Of a DNA stretch of 64,000 nucleotides, positions 34,813 through 48,429 are shown in pieces. The notes beneath the pieces are model-generated. The model ran no database searches, was not told the origin of the DNA, and was given only the letters and a program-made list of their open reading frames with translations. Both the position numbers and the translations under genes were made by a program. This DNA comes from Boletus sp. NGJ (lineage: Eukaryota; Basidiomycota; Agaricomycetes; Boletales; Boletaceae): the NCBI GenBank assembly GCA_019096195.1, contig JAGTXK010000219.1, forward strand, positions 496,001 through 560,000, read 5' to 3'. Position 1 is the stretch's first letter. Every line of letters starts with the position of its first letter.

Positions 34813-35511
34813 ATGCCAGTCAGTACAGCGGTCCTTGGCTGGCCATAGTAATGGCAATGATAACTTCGTGTGTAGGCTTATCATTCATCCCTGAACGAGG
34901 TCGAGGACGCCCGGCAAGTGGGTAACATGTCCATTCTACCTATCAAGACCAAAATTCGTGGTCCAGCACCTGTTGGTATGCGCCGACGACTACACTCCCA
35001 ATTCTAACCTAAGTTGCGTTCTCAGCTGATCACGAACAAGCCGATATCATTGACGAGACATTGGATCTTTTCCGAGCAAACTCTCTTTTCCGCAACTTTG
35101 AGATCAAGGGGCCTGCGGATCGCCTGCTCATCGTGCTCATCCTCTTTGTGTCTGACTGTCTGGCGAAGATCGGTACCGCCAAAACTGTTCCAACACAAAT
35201 CGAGGCGTCCAAATTGCTGAACACTCTTTCTGTGGATAACTTCCCAATTCCTGGTGATGCCAATTTTGCGTTGAACGCTCACTACGCCGGTCCGGGAAAT
35301 CGGGCGGACGCAGGTGTGAGGCATTAATCTACGTGCCCACCCCACACTCACAACTCAGCTAGACTATCTCCGCACCTACTTGACACAGGTCCGTCAGGAA
35401 CTAGCTGCTCGACTAGTGGAGCGATTGTATGCAGATGGCAGCGGGAAGCCGAGCAAGTGGTGGATGGCCTTCCAGAAGAGACGATTCATGAACCGTAGCT
35501 TGGGTTCGTGA
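34813..35511 (+). CDS. ARC18: Arp2/3 complex subunit 3 (p21-Arc)
   Basis: Four exons. The first holds only ATGCCA (34813-34818). After the intron comes AYHSSLNEVEDARQVGNMSI, then LPIKTKIRGPAPV, ADHEQADIIDETLDLFRANS, LFRNFEIKGPADRLLIVLIL, VDNFPIPGDANFALNAHY and SKWWMAFQKRRFMNRSLGS. Length and order match ARPC3, which bridges Arp3 to the mother filament in branched actin nucleation. The six-base start exon is supported by the invariant MPAYHSS opening of the family. Confidence 0.94.
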
Positions 35512-35569
35512 AGTGCACTGAACACATGAACGTCGAGGTTACTTCTGTACTCAAATCCTCCAGCGTATA

Positions 35570-37108
35570 CTAGTGTTTTCTTCTCTCGTTGGGATTCCTC
35601 CTACCATAGCCGATCTGTGGCATGCCATCTCTGCCTCCTGATCTCCCCTTTGATGTCGACCCGCCAAGTATGTCTGGTATCCAGTCTGGATCTGACCAGC
35701 TCCCCACCGCAACACCACCTTCTCCACCCCTGTCTATGAGACCCTTGAGCATTCGCTGATCATCGCGTTCTCTTTTGCCATCTGCCCGTTTTTTTGCCCG
35801 CATATATTCCAGTTGATCTTCGCGAAGAATCAGGCCTTCCCCCGGTCCTGTCTTGGCAGACCCTGGGCGAGGAGCGGGTATCGAGTATTTTGTTCCACGT
35901 AATTTGTATTGAAAGTTCTTTTTGAGATGTACCTCCATAACACGGGCGTCTGCAGCAGCGTTTGGAGAGGAAAGTGTCACTGATGCTCTCATCAGCGTTG
36001 GATTTCCGCAAGAAGGACAAAACTGCTTTGAGTTGTCCTTGCAAATTCTAATGGGAATCAACAGCGGGTTTAAAAAGCAGAAGAGTCGTGCTTACTTGAA
36101 GCAAGCGTGACACCTGAGGACCCAGGTCTTCACTTTTTGTATTCGTTTGCCTTCTGTGCCAACCAATGTCAGTCCCATTTGAAGCAAGACGTTCTGCATG
36201 GCAAAGTCTGCAGTCATACATCCAGCCAAGACTGTTTCTTCATCGACTCCTCGACGCCGCTTCTTGAGGTCACCGTCCGACGAAGGAAGGAGTTGAAGAG
36301 CGCGGGACTTGTGCAAAGCAACATTATCAGGAGTTATCCATTCCCCGGAACCATCTTCATCTTCCTCAGTTGAAGGATCATCGTAAAGCGATGCTTGTGG
36401 GGTTGATTTTGCAGCGAAATCACCGCCAGGTCCTGAAGGCCGTGTTTCCAAGTTGTGAGGCTCATTTTCAATTGATAAATCCGCTGTCGCGCGGCTGAGA
36501 TCATCAATATACTCTCCCTCGACAGCCTGTGGGCCCGAAGGTGACTGCGATAAATTTATCGGATCTAGATCCGGATGTGAAGCTGCGGGAATATCCTGCG
36601 TATCACCTGCGGAAGCTATCTCTGCGGTAGATTGTACTACCTCCCCGTCTCCAGTGTTGTTTGAATGGATCTATGAAGTACGGTGAACATGTTTCCGGGA
36701 CACGTTGAAAGGGTCAGCTTACCTCTTGCTTTTGTTTTTCTAAAAGTGCATTCTCTTCGAGTTGCAGTGTATGGGTCAGGGCGAGGACGCATATATCGGC
36801 GTGGGACAAGACAGCATAGTCACCAGTTTTTTTCGCAAGTTGTATTACTATCGGCCCGGTAAGCAGTACAAGAGTAAGCACGGGACCTGGTCAGTACCTT
36901 GAGCGAGTGAACCAGGATCAGCATTCCGGATGCTGACTCGGACACCCGTGGACAGCCCCAGCTGCTCGAAATGTTCCCGGGCCCGTTTATCTTTGAGCTC
37001 GTCCAACACCTGCGGGACTGTGAGGTAGGTGTCCGCCAAGCCCCGCAGGGGAGATAGAGAAAGAAGAGGGCCAGAATCCAAGACCAAATTTTTACAGCGT
37101 TGTGACAT
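35570..37108 (-). CDS. NOB1: 20S pre-rRNA endonuclease NOB1
   Basis: The PIN domain opens MSQRCKNLVLDSGPLLSLSP (acidic Asp) and continues QVLDELKDKRAREHFEQLG and KKTGDYAVLSHADICVLALT. A long acidic, low-complexity linker follows, then MTADFAMQNVLLQMGLTLVG, a zinc ribbon (RCHACFK ... FCPSCGNPTLMR) and a C-terminal ILREDQLEYMRAKKR. Nob1 cuts at the 3' end of 18S rRNA in late cytoplasmic pre-40S particles. All parts are in the usual order. It is convergent with ARPC3, with stops 60 bases apart. Confidence 0.94.
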
Positions 37109-37240
37109 GGCGTTGGTAGTTTTGCAAAGTCGTGTTGGATCTAATCAGGTCGCGAGATAAGCGTGGGAAACACCCTCTATCCATTTAATCCGATCGCGAC
37201 GTAGCTTGAAAAGAGACTACGGTACAAAATTGCAGTGATC
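37109..37240. promoter_or_regulatory. Divergent promoter between NOB1 and LEU2
   Basis: 132 bases between outward-facing start codons. I looked for a CCGNNNNCGG-type Leu3 site and saw none clearly matching. It probably holds both core promoters. Confidence 0.3.
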
Positions 37241-38575
<1,335 letters not shown>

Positions 38576-38915
38576 GTACTGCATTGCACTATGCCCAATG
38601 TACGATGCTGGTGTAGATGCCACCCTTAGTGAATCTTCTGTACTGAAAAAAAAAGATGAATCAAGGGTGCGGAATCTACGGACAATACCCAGCCATCGGG
38701 CAACTTCCCACTGCGCTATGAAGCTTTGAAGACTCACACTTATAAGGACGATCTGGGACCACAACCTTGGACGATGATCGGGATACTTTGCTCGCTTTAA
38801 ACTGAACCTAGTCCACTTTCTACAACAGGAGAAAAAAAAATCCAGCATATAAAACGCGAATGTTCATTACACCGCACAAAACTTCTGCAAGCCACTGAAA
38901 ATGTCATCTGTGGAC
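38576..38915. other. Intergenic region between LEU2 and VPS17 3' ends
   Basis: 340 bases between two converging genes. It contains A-rich runs (about 38646-38654 and 38830-38839) that could serve polyadenylation. A minus-strand open frame here overlaps LEU2 and has no family match. Confidence 0.4.
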
Positions 38916-41033
38916 CTAAAACATGTTTGCCAATTTGCTTGCAGCAACCCTTGCATCCAGTCGTGGCCGTGAGGGCTGCACACGCATTGATTGCGACATG
39001 TTTGTCGGTGCTAAATGTGCGAGAGGATCAAGAACTTGTTGTTGTGCTCTCGTTGATGCTACCGACGGAGCAAAGTGAGGATCTGTACTAGCAAGAGGAT
39101 GGCTAGCCGATGGGGAAGTGGGCGTGGGCGTCTGTGCTGTACCGCCGAGCGGTCCCTGATGGAGTGAAGGCGAAGGGGACGAAGGACCAGCAACCGGAGG
39201 CCCGAAAGGTGAGGGTGTAGGTTTCACGAACATGGATTGCGTCCCATCTCCGAAACGACCGCCTTGCAACGCAGGGAAAATTGGCGCGGATAATGGAGCA
39301 GTTGAGCTTCGTGCTGTGGACGGACCTGCACTTGGTGGAGCAGCACTGTGCGGTCGGAATACAGTTTGAGTTGCTGGTGGTGTGCTAGCGGGGAAGCTAC
39401 TGGATGACCGCGGGATATGCGGCGCAGTGACTGCGGCCCTCGTAATCGGCTGGATATCGTCCTCCAGCGGCGGGACAACCGAAGGTTTTGGGTAACCATT
39501 AGGTTTTGGCGGGGCAACTTTCTGGTTGGCAGTGTTGACATCCCCCCTAAGAGATTCGAGTTCCCTGAGTAACTGCTTCTCGTACTGGATAGAGGAGCGC
39601 GCATGCTCAATCAAGGCAGCAGTTATATCGTCTGTTACTGTGCTGGTGTGCGTTGCCAAAGCACGGTGAAGGTTCTGAGATATGCCATCGGCACGTTGTG
39701 CAAGTACTTGCTCGTATTTGTTGGCCTAAAAGACCACCTCAACGACCTGCGTTTCACGTGCGGAGAGACCATTACCTCTTCCATCTCTTCCAGCGCTTCA
39801 TCCACGCGTTCAGGTCTGATGTTAGAGCTAGCTTTCAACCTTTCTATATTCCTTCTCTTGGACATCGTCGCTTTGACAGCGGCCTGGTACTCCTCCAAAA
39901 CACTTGCTCGCTGAAGCAGTGCCTCCTTGGCAGAACGTGCGTTCATCCCTTGATAGCCGAATGTATCTCCAACGACTACACATTCGCTTATGGACTGTGC
40001 TTGGTCGAGGTCGGCGAGGCTATGCCACGCCCTTCCCAGTTTCCGAAGTGCGTTCCCTAATGGGAGATGAGCTTCTGAAGACGCGATATTGATTAGCTTA
40101 TTTCCCATTTCAGCATGTGCAGTGGATAACGCTGTCAGGACATTCAGCATTCATGTTGAGTTATAAACACGAGCATAGAAAACGCTCACATCTCCTGGTT
40201 ATTGAAAGCTTGTCAATAGCTTTTGCGGCTTCAAAGAATTGTGTTTCAAGTTTGGTAAGCTCGAATCTGGCACGCTGGAGCCCTTCATCTTCATCAGGTA
40301 CACCACGACGGATGAGTCCAAACCCAGAGCCCGTTTTCCGCCTTGGGCGGGGCATCGGCTGATAGCCAAAATCGCTTTCGATGAATGACCGCAAGTCTTC
40401 GTCATGCATAACGATCGGGTCCTCGCATATCCGCGCCAGCCATCTCTGCAACATGATTCGTACTAGACGATCGTCTTCTTCATCTGTCGGCGCTGAGGTC
40501 TGGGCAAGGGGTAGAGCAGGGATGATAGTGTGCGGACAGTTGTTGAGCAATGCATCATAGAATTGCTGAAACTCGATGAACGAGCGAGAAACATTGCGAT
40601 ATGTCGTACCCGTGAAGTTGGAAAGGTTCGTCTGTGTATATGAAACAAGCCAAAAGATTTGGCGGATGGCATCGAGTTTGATGATTAGAGTACGTACTTG
40701 GGCATCAAATTTGAAGAGAATGTCCCTTCTGTTGCGATCCAACCCAGTAATCCGCACACGAAGATAAGGCTCACTCTTTTCATATCTTAGCCCGTTTGAG
40801 CCCACAGCGGTTTTAGGAGAAATCAGACCAGGTTCTGGTGCGCCGTAGATTCTAGGCTCTCTTCCGAAGAGACCGTCTGACTCTACCTTCTGAGTGATGA
40901 CCGACGACGGTGAGGCACGACGAAGATTGGGAATCGGGGAGTTGGGTTCGTGTGGGGTAGTCGGCCACGGTGGGGTGGACTCGTTGTCTCCATTAGCGAA
41001 TATGGAGCTTGTCGAACTAAGTGGATCAAACAT
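38916..41033 (-). CDS. VPS17: Sorting nexin of the VPS17 type (PX-BAR, retromer-associated)
   Basis: After a Pro/Ser-rich N-terminus comes the PX domain (EPYLRVRITGLDRNRRDILF, TNLSNFTGTTYRNVSRSF, IIPALPLAQT, RLVRIMLQRWLARICEDP, DLRSFIESDFGYQP), then RPRRKTGSGFGLIRRG, and the BAR-like helices (LTKLETQFFEAAKAIDKL, LRKLGRAWHSLADLDQAQSI, GYQGMNARSAKEALLQRASV). The C-terminal 200 residues are Pro/Ser/Thr-rich. Vps17 pairs with Vps5 to bend endosomal tubules for retromer cargo. The conserved ESDFGYQP and KTGSGFGL motifs favour Vps17 over other nexins. The long disordered tail goes beyond yeast Vps17. Confidence 0.9.
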
Positions 41034-41171
41034 GGCAGTCTGACCTGTTGTAAGTTATGTCTTGAACGACGAAAGAGACATTAGCAGGTAATAAAACGGA
41101 TTATGTAATCAGACGGCGCAGTTCAGTCTAGCGTAAGGTTAAGTTAGTAGTGCTGTGCACACGAATAAGTA

Positions 41172-42602
41172 CTACTGCATCTCCCTCCCATCAATCATGC
41201 TCAACGGTAGAATGTGCCCCATCCGTAACACCTTTGTCCGGAGGTACTTGTTCAGGTCCGCACCCCGCGCCATATCCCCACCAATCATGGTGACACCTGC
41301 CTTGCGACTGCCAAGCACCTCTTCACTTGAAGACAGCGTTGACTCGGATTGGCACTTCCATGACCTCGGTACCATCGGCACGCGCTCGAGCACTCTCAAC
41401 CCCTCCTTTTCAAGTGCCATAACTTTGTCTGGGTTGTTCGTCAACAGCCGGATACCCTCCCCTTGCTCCGAGCCTAATCCAAGGTCTCTCAAGATGGCTG
41501 CTGCGATATCATAACCACGTTCATCTGCCTTGTGTCCTAGCAGGAGGTTGGCGGTGACGGTGTCGTGTCCCACGTCCTGGAGGTTATAAGCCCGAATCTT
41601 GGACAACAGGCCAATACCACGACCTTCCTGTCGGAGATAGATTACAGCGCCCCGGCCGGGGATAGTTACTGATGAGGATGTCGAGGCTTCGGTGGAGATG
41701 AGGCGAATGGCCTCGTCGAGCTGCTCTCCACAATCGCAGCGCATGCTTCCGATGGTTTCACCCGTGAAACATTCAGAATGAATCCGGACGAGCGGCGGTG
41801 TAACGTCTGTAAACCGACGAGATTGGTCTATGGGTCGAGAAGCAATTCTGGTCTCAGGGGCGAGTCTCCCTACATAGGCGCCCCTTAGAATCCGGTCTTC
41901 CTGTGTTTCACTGTCACTCCATATCGCATCAAGGGAGCGACTACGTATGGGTGGTGCGGTGGAGTGGCTATCTATGGAATATTGAGCGGGGTCGATGACG
42001 ATTGCCAGATGTTCTTTGTTGTCGCGGTTATTGTGGTAAAGATGTAAGAAAACTGTGCCGTGAGGAGTGGGTATACGGGTGCGAGCCATGCACCGAACCT
42101 GGACTCCCGGCTCGGAAGGGAGTTTTTCACGTGGCAGAGGATCGCTCGTCGACTGAACGACGGATGATACCAGGGGGGTCTCTCCTCTTCGAGATAAAGA
42201 CGGCAAGAGTATGTCGGCAGAGTACAGGGAGCTGATTAGCTGTGGTACATTTTCTTTCTCCTTGAGTTGTAGTGGCTGCTCCTGGGCTTGTAGGCGCAGC
42301 CTTCTTGGTGCTTGCCTACTGACATATGAGGGGGGCTTGTGGTCCGGAACTGCAGCCAAGTCATCCGAACGTTTGATTCGCTCGGGACTTTGAGAGAGCG
42401 GTGGGTGAATGGCGTGACCGGAGTGATTGTGGGTTATGTGAGGGCCGGATGAAGCAGCGGCGGCGAAGATTAGGGAATCGAGAGCGTCATCTCTCCTGGA
42501 ATGGTACCGCTTGAGAGATCGGGAACGGGAAATGAGATCCTGTATGGCATCGGACTCTGCACTGAAGTGAGAAGAGAGCAACGGGGATTCTGCAAGGGCC
42601 AT
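41172..42602 (-). CDS. RIB1: GTP cyclohydrolase II
   Basis: A single intronless exon of 476 residues starting MALAESPLL at 42602. The zinc site [20 protein letters not shown] and the catalytic stretch [20 protein letters not shown] are intact, and [20 protein letters not shown] and [19 protein letters not shown] complete the family core. The enzyme opens GTP to the pyrimidine that starts riboflavin synthesis. About the first 190 residues are a low-complexity extension before [18 protein letters not shown], as in other fungal Rib1. Intronless structure is unusual among its neighbours. Confidence 0.95.
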   Translation of the reverse strand: MALAESPLLSSHFSAESDAIQDLISRSRSLKRYHSRRDDALDSLIFAAAASSGPHITHNHSGHAIHPPLSQSPERIKRSDDLAAVPDHKPPSYVSRQAPRRLRLQAQEQPLQLKEKENVPQLISSLYSADILLPSLSRRGETPLVSSVVQSTSDPLPREKLPSEPGVQVRCMARTRIPTPHGTVFLHLYHNNRDNKEHLAIVIDPAQYSIDSHSTAPPIRSRSLDAIWSDSETQEDRILRGAYVGRLAPETRIASRPIDQSRRFTDVTPPLVRIHSECFTGETIGSMRCDCGEQLDEAIRLISTEASTSSSVTIPGRGAVIYLRQEGRGIGLLSKIRAYNLQDVGHDTVTANLLLGHKADERGYDIAAAILRDLGLGSEQGEGIRLLTNNPDKVMALEKEGLRVLERVPMVPRSWKCQSESTLSSSEEVLGSRKAGVTMIGGDMARGADLNKYLRTKVLRMGHILPLSMIDGREMQ

Positions 42603-43182
42603 CAATGTAATGCCAGTGGGGGAGGGAATGTTGTGAGGAAGCGAGGGTGGGAGCTAAGACCGAGTCACTGATTTTATGTCTGATCCATGGAAAAACGGAC
42701 TCAGTCATATTGTCATTCACGTGACAGACTTACTTTTGCTGCGCCCGCTCTCACCGCTGCTGCGAGGCGGGACTGTTGTGCGGATGTGAATCGGTGGCCG
42801 TTTCATTTCCCAGGTGCAGCGTTTCGCTGGCAAGACGACTTCTTTGCAGCTTTATAAGTGCATATGACTGAATACTGATCCCCGATAAGAACCTCTCGAC
42901 CCTGCGTTCTCCCGTGATGGCCCTCTTATAATTTAAAACACGTTCGCCTTGCACCCACCTCGTGTTCCCTGCAACTGCTGGCTTGTTAAAAACTGTGTGC
43001 TAATACTCTCAGCACTCTCAACTTGGACCTTCTTTGTCTCGTCTCCCTGTCACCGTCAGGGTAACTTCGGTCTCTCCTGATCACAGCTAGATATTTATCG
43101 GATCAAGAAAAAAAAAAAAAAAAGTACAATCATTGTCTCCGAAGCGTGCGTCGCGTCTTGAGCCAGCGCGCGATTCCTCTCC
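42603..43182. promoter_or_regulatory. Divergent upstream region of RIB1 and the coiled-coil gene
   Basis: 580 bases between outward-facing starts. It contains a run of 16 A at about 43108-43123 upstream of the plus-strand gene, a possible nucleosome-depleting poly(dA) tract. No RNA gene or extra coding region is supported. I found no riboswitch-like fold by eye upstream of RIB1. Confidence 0.35.
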
Positions 43183-45025
43183 ATGACCAATGACAACTCG
43201 GAGCCTCCTAAGACTGTCGTTCGGGCTGCACAAAGACAAGGTCCAGGAGAATTATCGCCTCAGATATACAAAGAGTGAGTGTCGAATGACTTCAGCGGCC
43301 CTTTGGACAGGGACCAAATCGTCAACCTGTATGTGACAGGAATAATATCGATACGAACCAACCCCAACCGTCGAACCCTCCGGAGACACCTACACCTCCT
43401 CCCGGTGGCACTGGTAGCGTGCGCGCGCGCGAACCCGTGTCCCTGCCAGAAAAGTATCAAGATGCCCTTCGTCACATCCACACACTCGAAACCCACAATG
43501 CGAAGCTATACGACGATAACTGCCGACTGGTAAACGCGGCCAACATGCTCAATGACCGTTTAGCATTCTTTGGTGCACCCCAAAACACACAAGTGCTCCG
43601 CCTTGCAGACATGCAAGAAAGGCTGCGCACAAGTGAGGCAAATCGGGCATCGATCAATAGAAAGTACCAGGACTTGCTGCACTGTGTTTCAGCTGGTTCT
43701 ACACAACGTCACATCGACGGAGAACTGCAGGCCATGCGGAATGCATACGCATCGCTCGACAGGGAGTATCACCTATTGGGGGATAAATATGTTAGGCTGC
43801 AAGCTCTCGCTGACCACAGCCGTGTGGCTCATCAACAATCACATGGTACAGGTGAGTGCAGTCTTTTGTGGTCTGAGACATTGAGACCAAAGGGTACTGA
43901 CCCAGCCTCCGCCCTACATGTAGCACGAGTTCTCAATCCGGTAGTCCGTTCCGAGGTGGGTTGACTCGCGATATCCTGAGCATTTCTTCAGCAGTGTCCT
44001 TGATGCCAATCCACTAACATCACGCAGGTCCGTGTCCACGATCAAGGCCAGAATAATGCCACATCACCAATATCTGTAATATCCTCTGGTTCCTTCCAAC
44101 CCTTTCTGGATCAGAGAGGAGATCATCGACGACGCAGTTCTGAAAGCGTTATGGCCCAGGTTCGTTGCATGTGTCTAAGAAGTGCAGACTGTTCAATCCA
44201 GTCATTAGCAGCCGCTTCGCCCAGCTGCAACTCCTGTCGCCACGACATGGTCAGCGCCTCTACCCACTCCACTACCAAGCGCACCACTATCCGGAGGCCA
44301 GATTTCGCCGACAGGCTGCTCTGTTCACGCACCGGTACTCGCTGGGGCCCATTTCGCTCCCGCACCATGTGCAGATGATCCACGACCCACGCACTTTGTC
44401 TGGGCCGTCTGCTACCACTCCACCCCGACATCTCGTAGAACAACTCAAAGCAGCTACCCGCCTCCATCCCTCCGGCGAGATCACTGACACGGCCAACAAC
44501 GAGCCAGTCCTATGCGATAAACAATTCCCAGTTCCTGTGGCATCGGAATCGAGTCCGCGTCTACCAAAGCGATCAAACTCTGAACTCCAGACATCCACGA
44601 GCCCGGGAGAGGAACGTAAGAGGCCCCGGATCGAAGCAGTGGCCGCCCGTCCGACAACAATCAATGCTAGCACATATCCAGCGAACAGAATATTATCGCC
44701 TCCAGCCTCCACCGATTCTCACAGCGATCACAAGTTGTCCGTGTCGGGTTCGGACGTTGGATCATATCAAGACTGTGTGAACCTCATCTTTGAAAAGGAC
44801 GCTGATGTTGAGAATGGCGTCTTTTGTGGTCTATGCCTGTGAGTTTTTTTTTTTTTTTTTGTCACTTGTGGGTACATGATTCAATTTTCGATCAGCGATC
44901 GATACGAAGCGAAGATGATCCCGGAGCCACCCGACATATTAGTTCAACCCGACTTCGATTTCCTCGTAAGGCACTGTATGACTATGCATCCAACCGTATG
45001 GGACTATCTCCGTCGCAAGGCTTAG
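43183..45025 (+). CDS. Unrecognised coiled-coil protein with C-terminal C2H2-like motif
   Basis: The start MTNDNSEPPKTVVRAAQRQG leads through a Pro-rich part into helical segments (YQDALRHIHTLETHNAKLYD, LRLADMQERLRTSEANRASI, LQAMRNAYASLDREYHLLGD) that look like coiled coil. The middle is rich in His/Pro/Arg (PLHYQAHHYPEARFRR) and a basic KRPRIE motif may be a nuclear signal. The last exon completes VFCGLCLDRYEAKMIPEPP and FLVRHCMTMHPTVWDYLRRK, giving C-x2-C ... H-x(n)-H spacing like a C2H2 finger. An intron before it contains 17 T. I do not recognise the family. Nuclear or DNA-linked function is only a guess. Confidence 0.75.
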
Positions 45026-45325
45026 AGAGAGGCAGTCACTTATGCGGTACATTATTCTATGTTTCTCTATACCTCATCGTATCCTCTTGGTAATTACCGG
45101 TAGATGTCTATGCGGCGCAACTGAAATTTAGTCGTAGTTGAAACATCTTGAACAGTCCAATCATGGGTTATGTAGTTGGCTGTTGAGAAGATGGTGGGCT
45201 TCAATCATTCTGCCAACATACTCAGAAAGGGGCTCGAATTTACCATAGCCCAACTAAATGTAACTGATTGACGAGATATTACCAGTACATTCGGGTGACG
45301 TGCATACAATATTTGGACTAGACGA
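45026..45325. other. Short convergent intergenic region
   Basis: 300 bases between the stops of the coiled-coil gene and the second M28 peptidase. AT-rich with no open frame of interest. It probably holds both transcript ends. Confidence 0.4.
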
Positions 45326-48300
45326 TCATGGCTCAATGTTATGTGCGAGTTTGGTCAGGAGAGTCGTCAGTCGGGTGACTTCATACTCTACCAACGTTGC
45401 ATTCTGTTCGTACAGAATCGCTTCAGTAAGGGACGGAAGGGTTGTCGCACCATAGCCTATCGATACGTTAAGCGTGCGTTCCTCCTAGGGCCGTTCAAGG
45501 GGCTCACCAAGGTACTTCCCAGGAGCGACACCAAGATGCTTGAACCATTCGCGGTCTTTCACTCCTTCCTCCGAGATAAATCCTCGTTCAAACAAGGACA
45601 ATTTCTGATTCACCCTCTTCACTCTGATAGCTGCCCTGATCAGATCACAGAGTGGCCCTTTACAAGACTCGCACATGTCGTGCTTGGTAAGGTCCATTAC
45701 ATTCAACGTGTGCAGCGCAGGAAACATCAACACTGCGTCGTCGCGCTCAGGTAGCGGGAAGCCAGTCGCAAGGTGACGCTCTATCCAGTTTTTGATGCGA
45801 CGTATAACGCGGTGGCCAAACCACCCCCGAGGGAGGTTGCGCGCGGCTTTGAGGAATGCATTTTCGGCTTTGACTTTCTCAACATCGAGTTTCGCACTTG
45901 CGTGCTGTAACTTGGAGATAGCTTTGCGAATTCTGTGGAACTTTGTGGTAATAATACCAGAGGCTAAATCATCCACGCTGACATAGCTACGTTGGTCAGG
46001 AACAAGATTCAGATGAAGCAACGCTCACGTATCAACGTAGGAATCGAGCTGCAATGCGTATTCTGTGGTGTTGAGAGGTATGATAATCGAATCTGACAAT
46101 CGGAGGGTGAGAAGGCCCAAGGTCTTCGCAAGTGTGACCTGAGCAAAATGGAATAGTCAGGCCACTGAAACGAAGTGTGATATCAACTCTTACATGACGA
46201 TGGAAGCCAGCGTCAGCGTATGTCTCTTGCCACATCTGAGTGTCATAAATGGAGTGGTAGTGGTAGGGTGGATCAGTAGGTGTGGAAGAGAAAGTCTGAT
46301 CAGAGCTAGCAACCTGTTGGGTCGTGTTAGAGGGATCTCCGAAATTTACGAATTCAGTGACTGACACCGAGTCTCTGCAAAAACACAGTATAGTCGCTTC
46401 CAGAACCAAGTGGCGACACCTCGCGAACGTCATCCTCAGAAGCCGCACGGGTCCAGCTGTGGTTCATTGCAGCCCACATACTAGCGAAATCCGCATCTTG
46501 TTCCCCGGTGTATGGTCCAGAATCGTAAAGTGCATCCCAGACTGTCTTGCTTGAATCTGTAGGGTGGGAAACGTCTTGTGCAGTGCGTTTGATCAGATGC
46601 GCAAGTGAAGGAGACGCCGATGCTGCGTAACGTGACCCAGCGACAGAAACGTCTGCTCTCACTTCTCAGCAGTAGAAACGTAACTGATGAACTAATCACT
46701 TGCCGACGTTAACGTAGGAGACAGCGTGGGCCTGAATCCATTGTGCAAAGTCCTCTCCCCACTCTGTGCTTCCGATGAGACCGTACTACAACCAAATGCC
46801 TGAGAACACTCTCAAAGATAAACGAAAAACTGCCCACCTCTTCGGCATCCCAACTTGCAATTACAAGTGTCCGAATTGGCTTCCAACCCCGCTTGACTAA
46901 TGCACCCAGGCCCCGAACGACCTCAAGCAAAGATACAGTACCGGATGTAGGATCGGCGGCGCCCATGACCCAAGCTAGAAAGCGCGAAGCCCTCAACAAA
47001 TAGATCCTATGCTAAATGAACCACCGACCATCTCTGTGACAACCGAGAATGACGACCTCATCCTTGATGTGACCGGGTATAGCGGTCATTGTGTTCCAGA
47101 TAGGAATCACCTTGGTGTCGACTATTAGAAGAAAAATATCAATTATTACTGGTCATGACATCTCCAAAATACGTACCATCGTTGGCCATCTTGATTACAC
47201 GACTGCCAACTTTCCCATTAAATTTCCTGCCTTCCTCGACACCGCCTAGCTCTTGTTCAAACAAGTATTTTGCATTGGCCCAGGAGAGTGGTAAACTAGG
47301 GATTTGAGGTATATTTCTACCCTCGACACGAGTTGCATTTTCGTATGCAGGATAACCGGGTGTGGTAGGATCACCGGGGTAAATTGACAAGTATTGCACG
47401 GAGCCACGTTGGATCGATGTCGGGTTGCGTGCAGGACCAGCAGGGTACGGTAGGTAGCCATTTTCAGCAACAACGGCACCGTCGTCGCGAGGATCAGTGT
47501 AGATAATAATTCCAGCTGCACCACGGTCTTCAGCGCCTTTGATCTAAGGAAACCAACTCGGCTTCAAAGTGGAAGCTCATGCAGACTATTACTTACTTTG
47601 AGACCGCGGAAGATGGCACCATAACGAGCGAGGACGATCTTTCCAGTAAGATCCACACCCATCGCTGCGAGTTTGTCATAATCATCTTTGGTACCATAAT
47701 TGGCGTACACGATTGGGCCGGTGACTACACCGGCGGCACTAAGACCATGCCAAGATGGGACAGCATGCTTGTACTTTGCAGCCGTTTCGTCGCCGGGGTC
47801 ACCGTCCTCTAAGAGATCGGCGGTCCAGATGGACGCCCCATCCTGTCCGAGTATCTCCAGGGAAATACCATCTGGGTTACCCGTGTTCATTACGGGGTAA
47901 TAGACATCAATCCAAGCATTTGGAGAATTGAGTTTCGATGTGATGCTTAAAGTCGCCTCGCGCGACTCTGGGGAGCCAGCGTCGAAGATAGGTTCAGCCG
48001 GAGAAGAGGGAATGCCGAACTCGTTCCGGAAGAACGACAGTATGTCCTTTGCATCCTGAAGGTCTTCCAGTGAGCCCGCTAAATGAGGATGGGTCGCATA
48101 ATAGCGTGAATTCGCTATAGCAGACTCGTTGGAGGGAACAGCACTATGTACCGTAGATGTTCGTCAGTTGCTGGATTCGAATTTCGAAATATGAGGGAAC
48201 TGACAGAAAAGCATCTTCAACACTGTTGATATAGTTGTCAAGTGACAAGGACTTGCAAGAATGCTTCCAAGCCTCGTGAGACAGGTCACAGAGGAGGAAC

Positions 48301-48429
48301 AGGGACAGCGCAATGCCGACATGAGTCAGGATCTTCTCTGAATCGGAAGTGCTGGGGGCGAGGACGTCCACGCGTGGTAGCTACTTCTGGCAGAGCGAGC
48401 TCGACGCCCTTTTCGCTCTTGGGACCCAT
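45326..48429 (-). CDS. M28 peptidase, glutamate carboxypeptidase II type (copy 2)
   Basis: Same architecture as the gene at 21843-25115: an N-terminal helix (ILTHVGIALSLFLLCDLSHE), a PA domain (IVYANYGTKDDYDKLAAMG, DLTGKIVLARYGAIFRGLK), the M28 site (GCHRDGWVMGAADPTSGT, ASWDAEEYGLIGSTEWGEDF, DVSVAGSRY, YHYHSIYDTQ) and the helical dimer domain (DREWFKHLGVAPGKYLGYGA). All metal ligands seem kept. The intron that splits the metal-binding Asp uses a GC donor (gcaagt), while copy 1 uses GT at the same place. Codons between MGPKSEKGVELALPEVATT and the helix need an intron I could not fix, so the N-terminus is uncertain. Function is as for copy 1. Confidence 0.88.

Noticed and set aside
43108-43123. 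Run of 16 A as a retro-element tail
   Set aside because: No target-site duplication or reverse-transcriptase remnant next to it; it fits a promoter poly(dA) tract.
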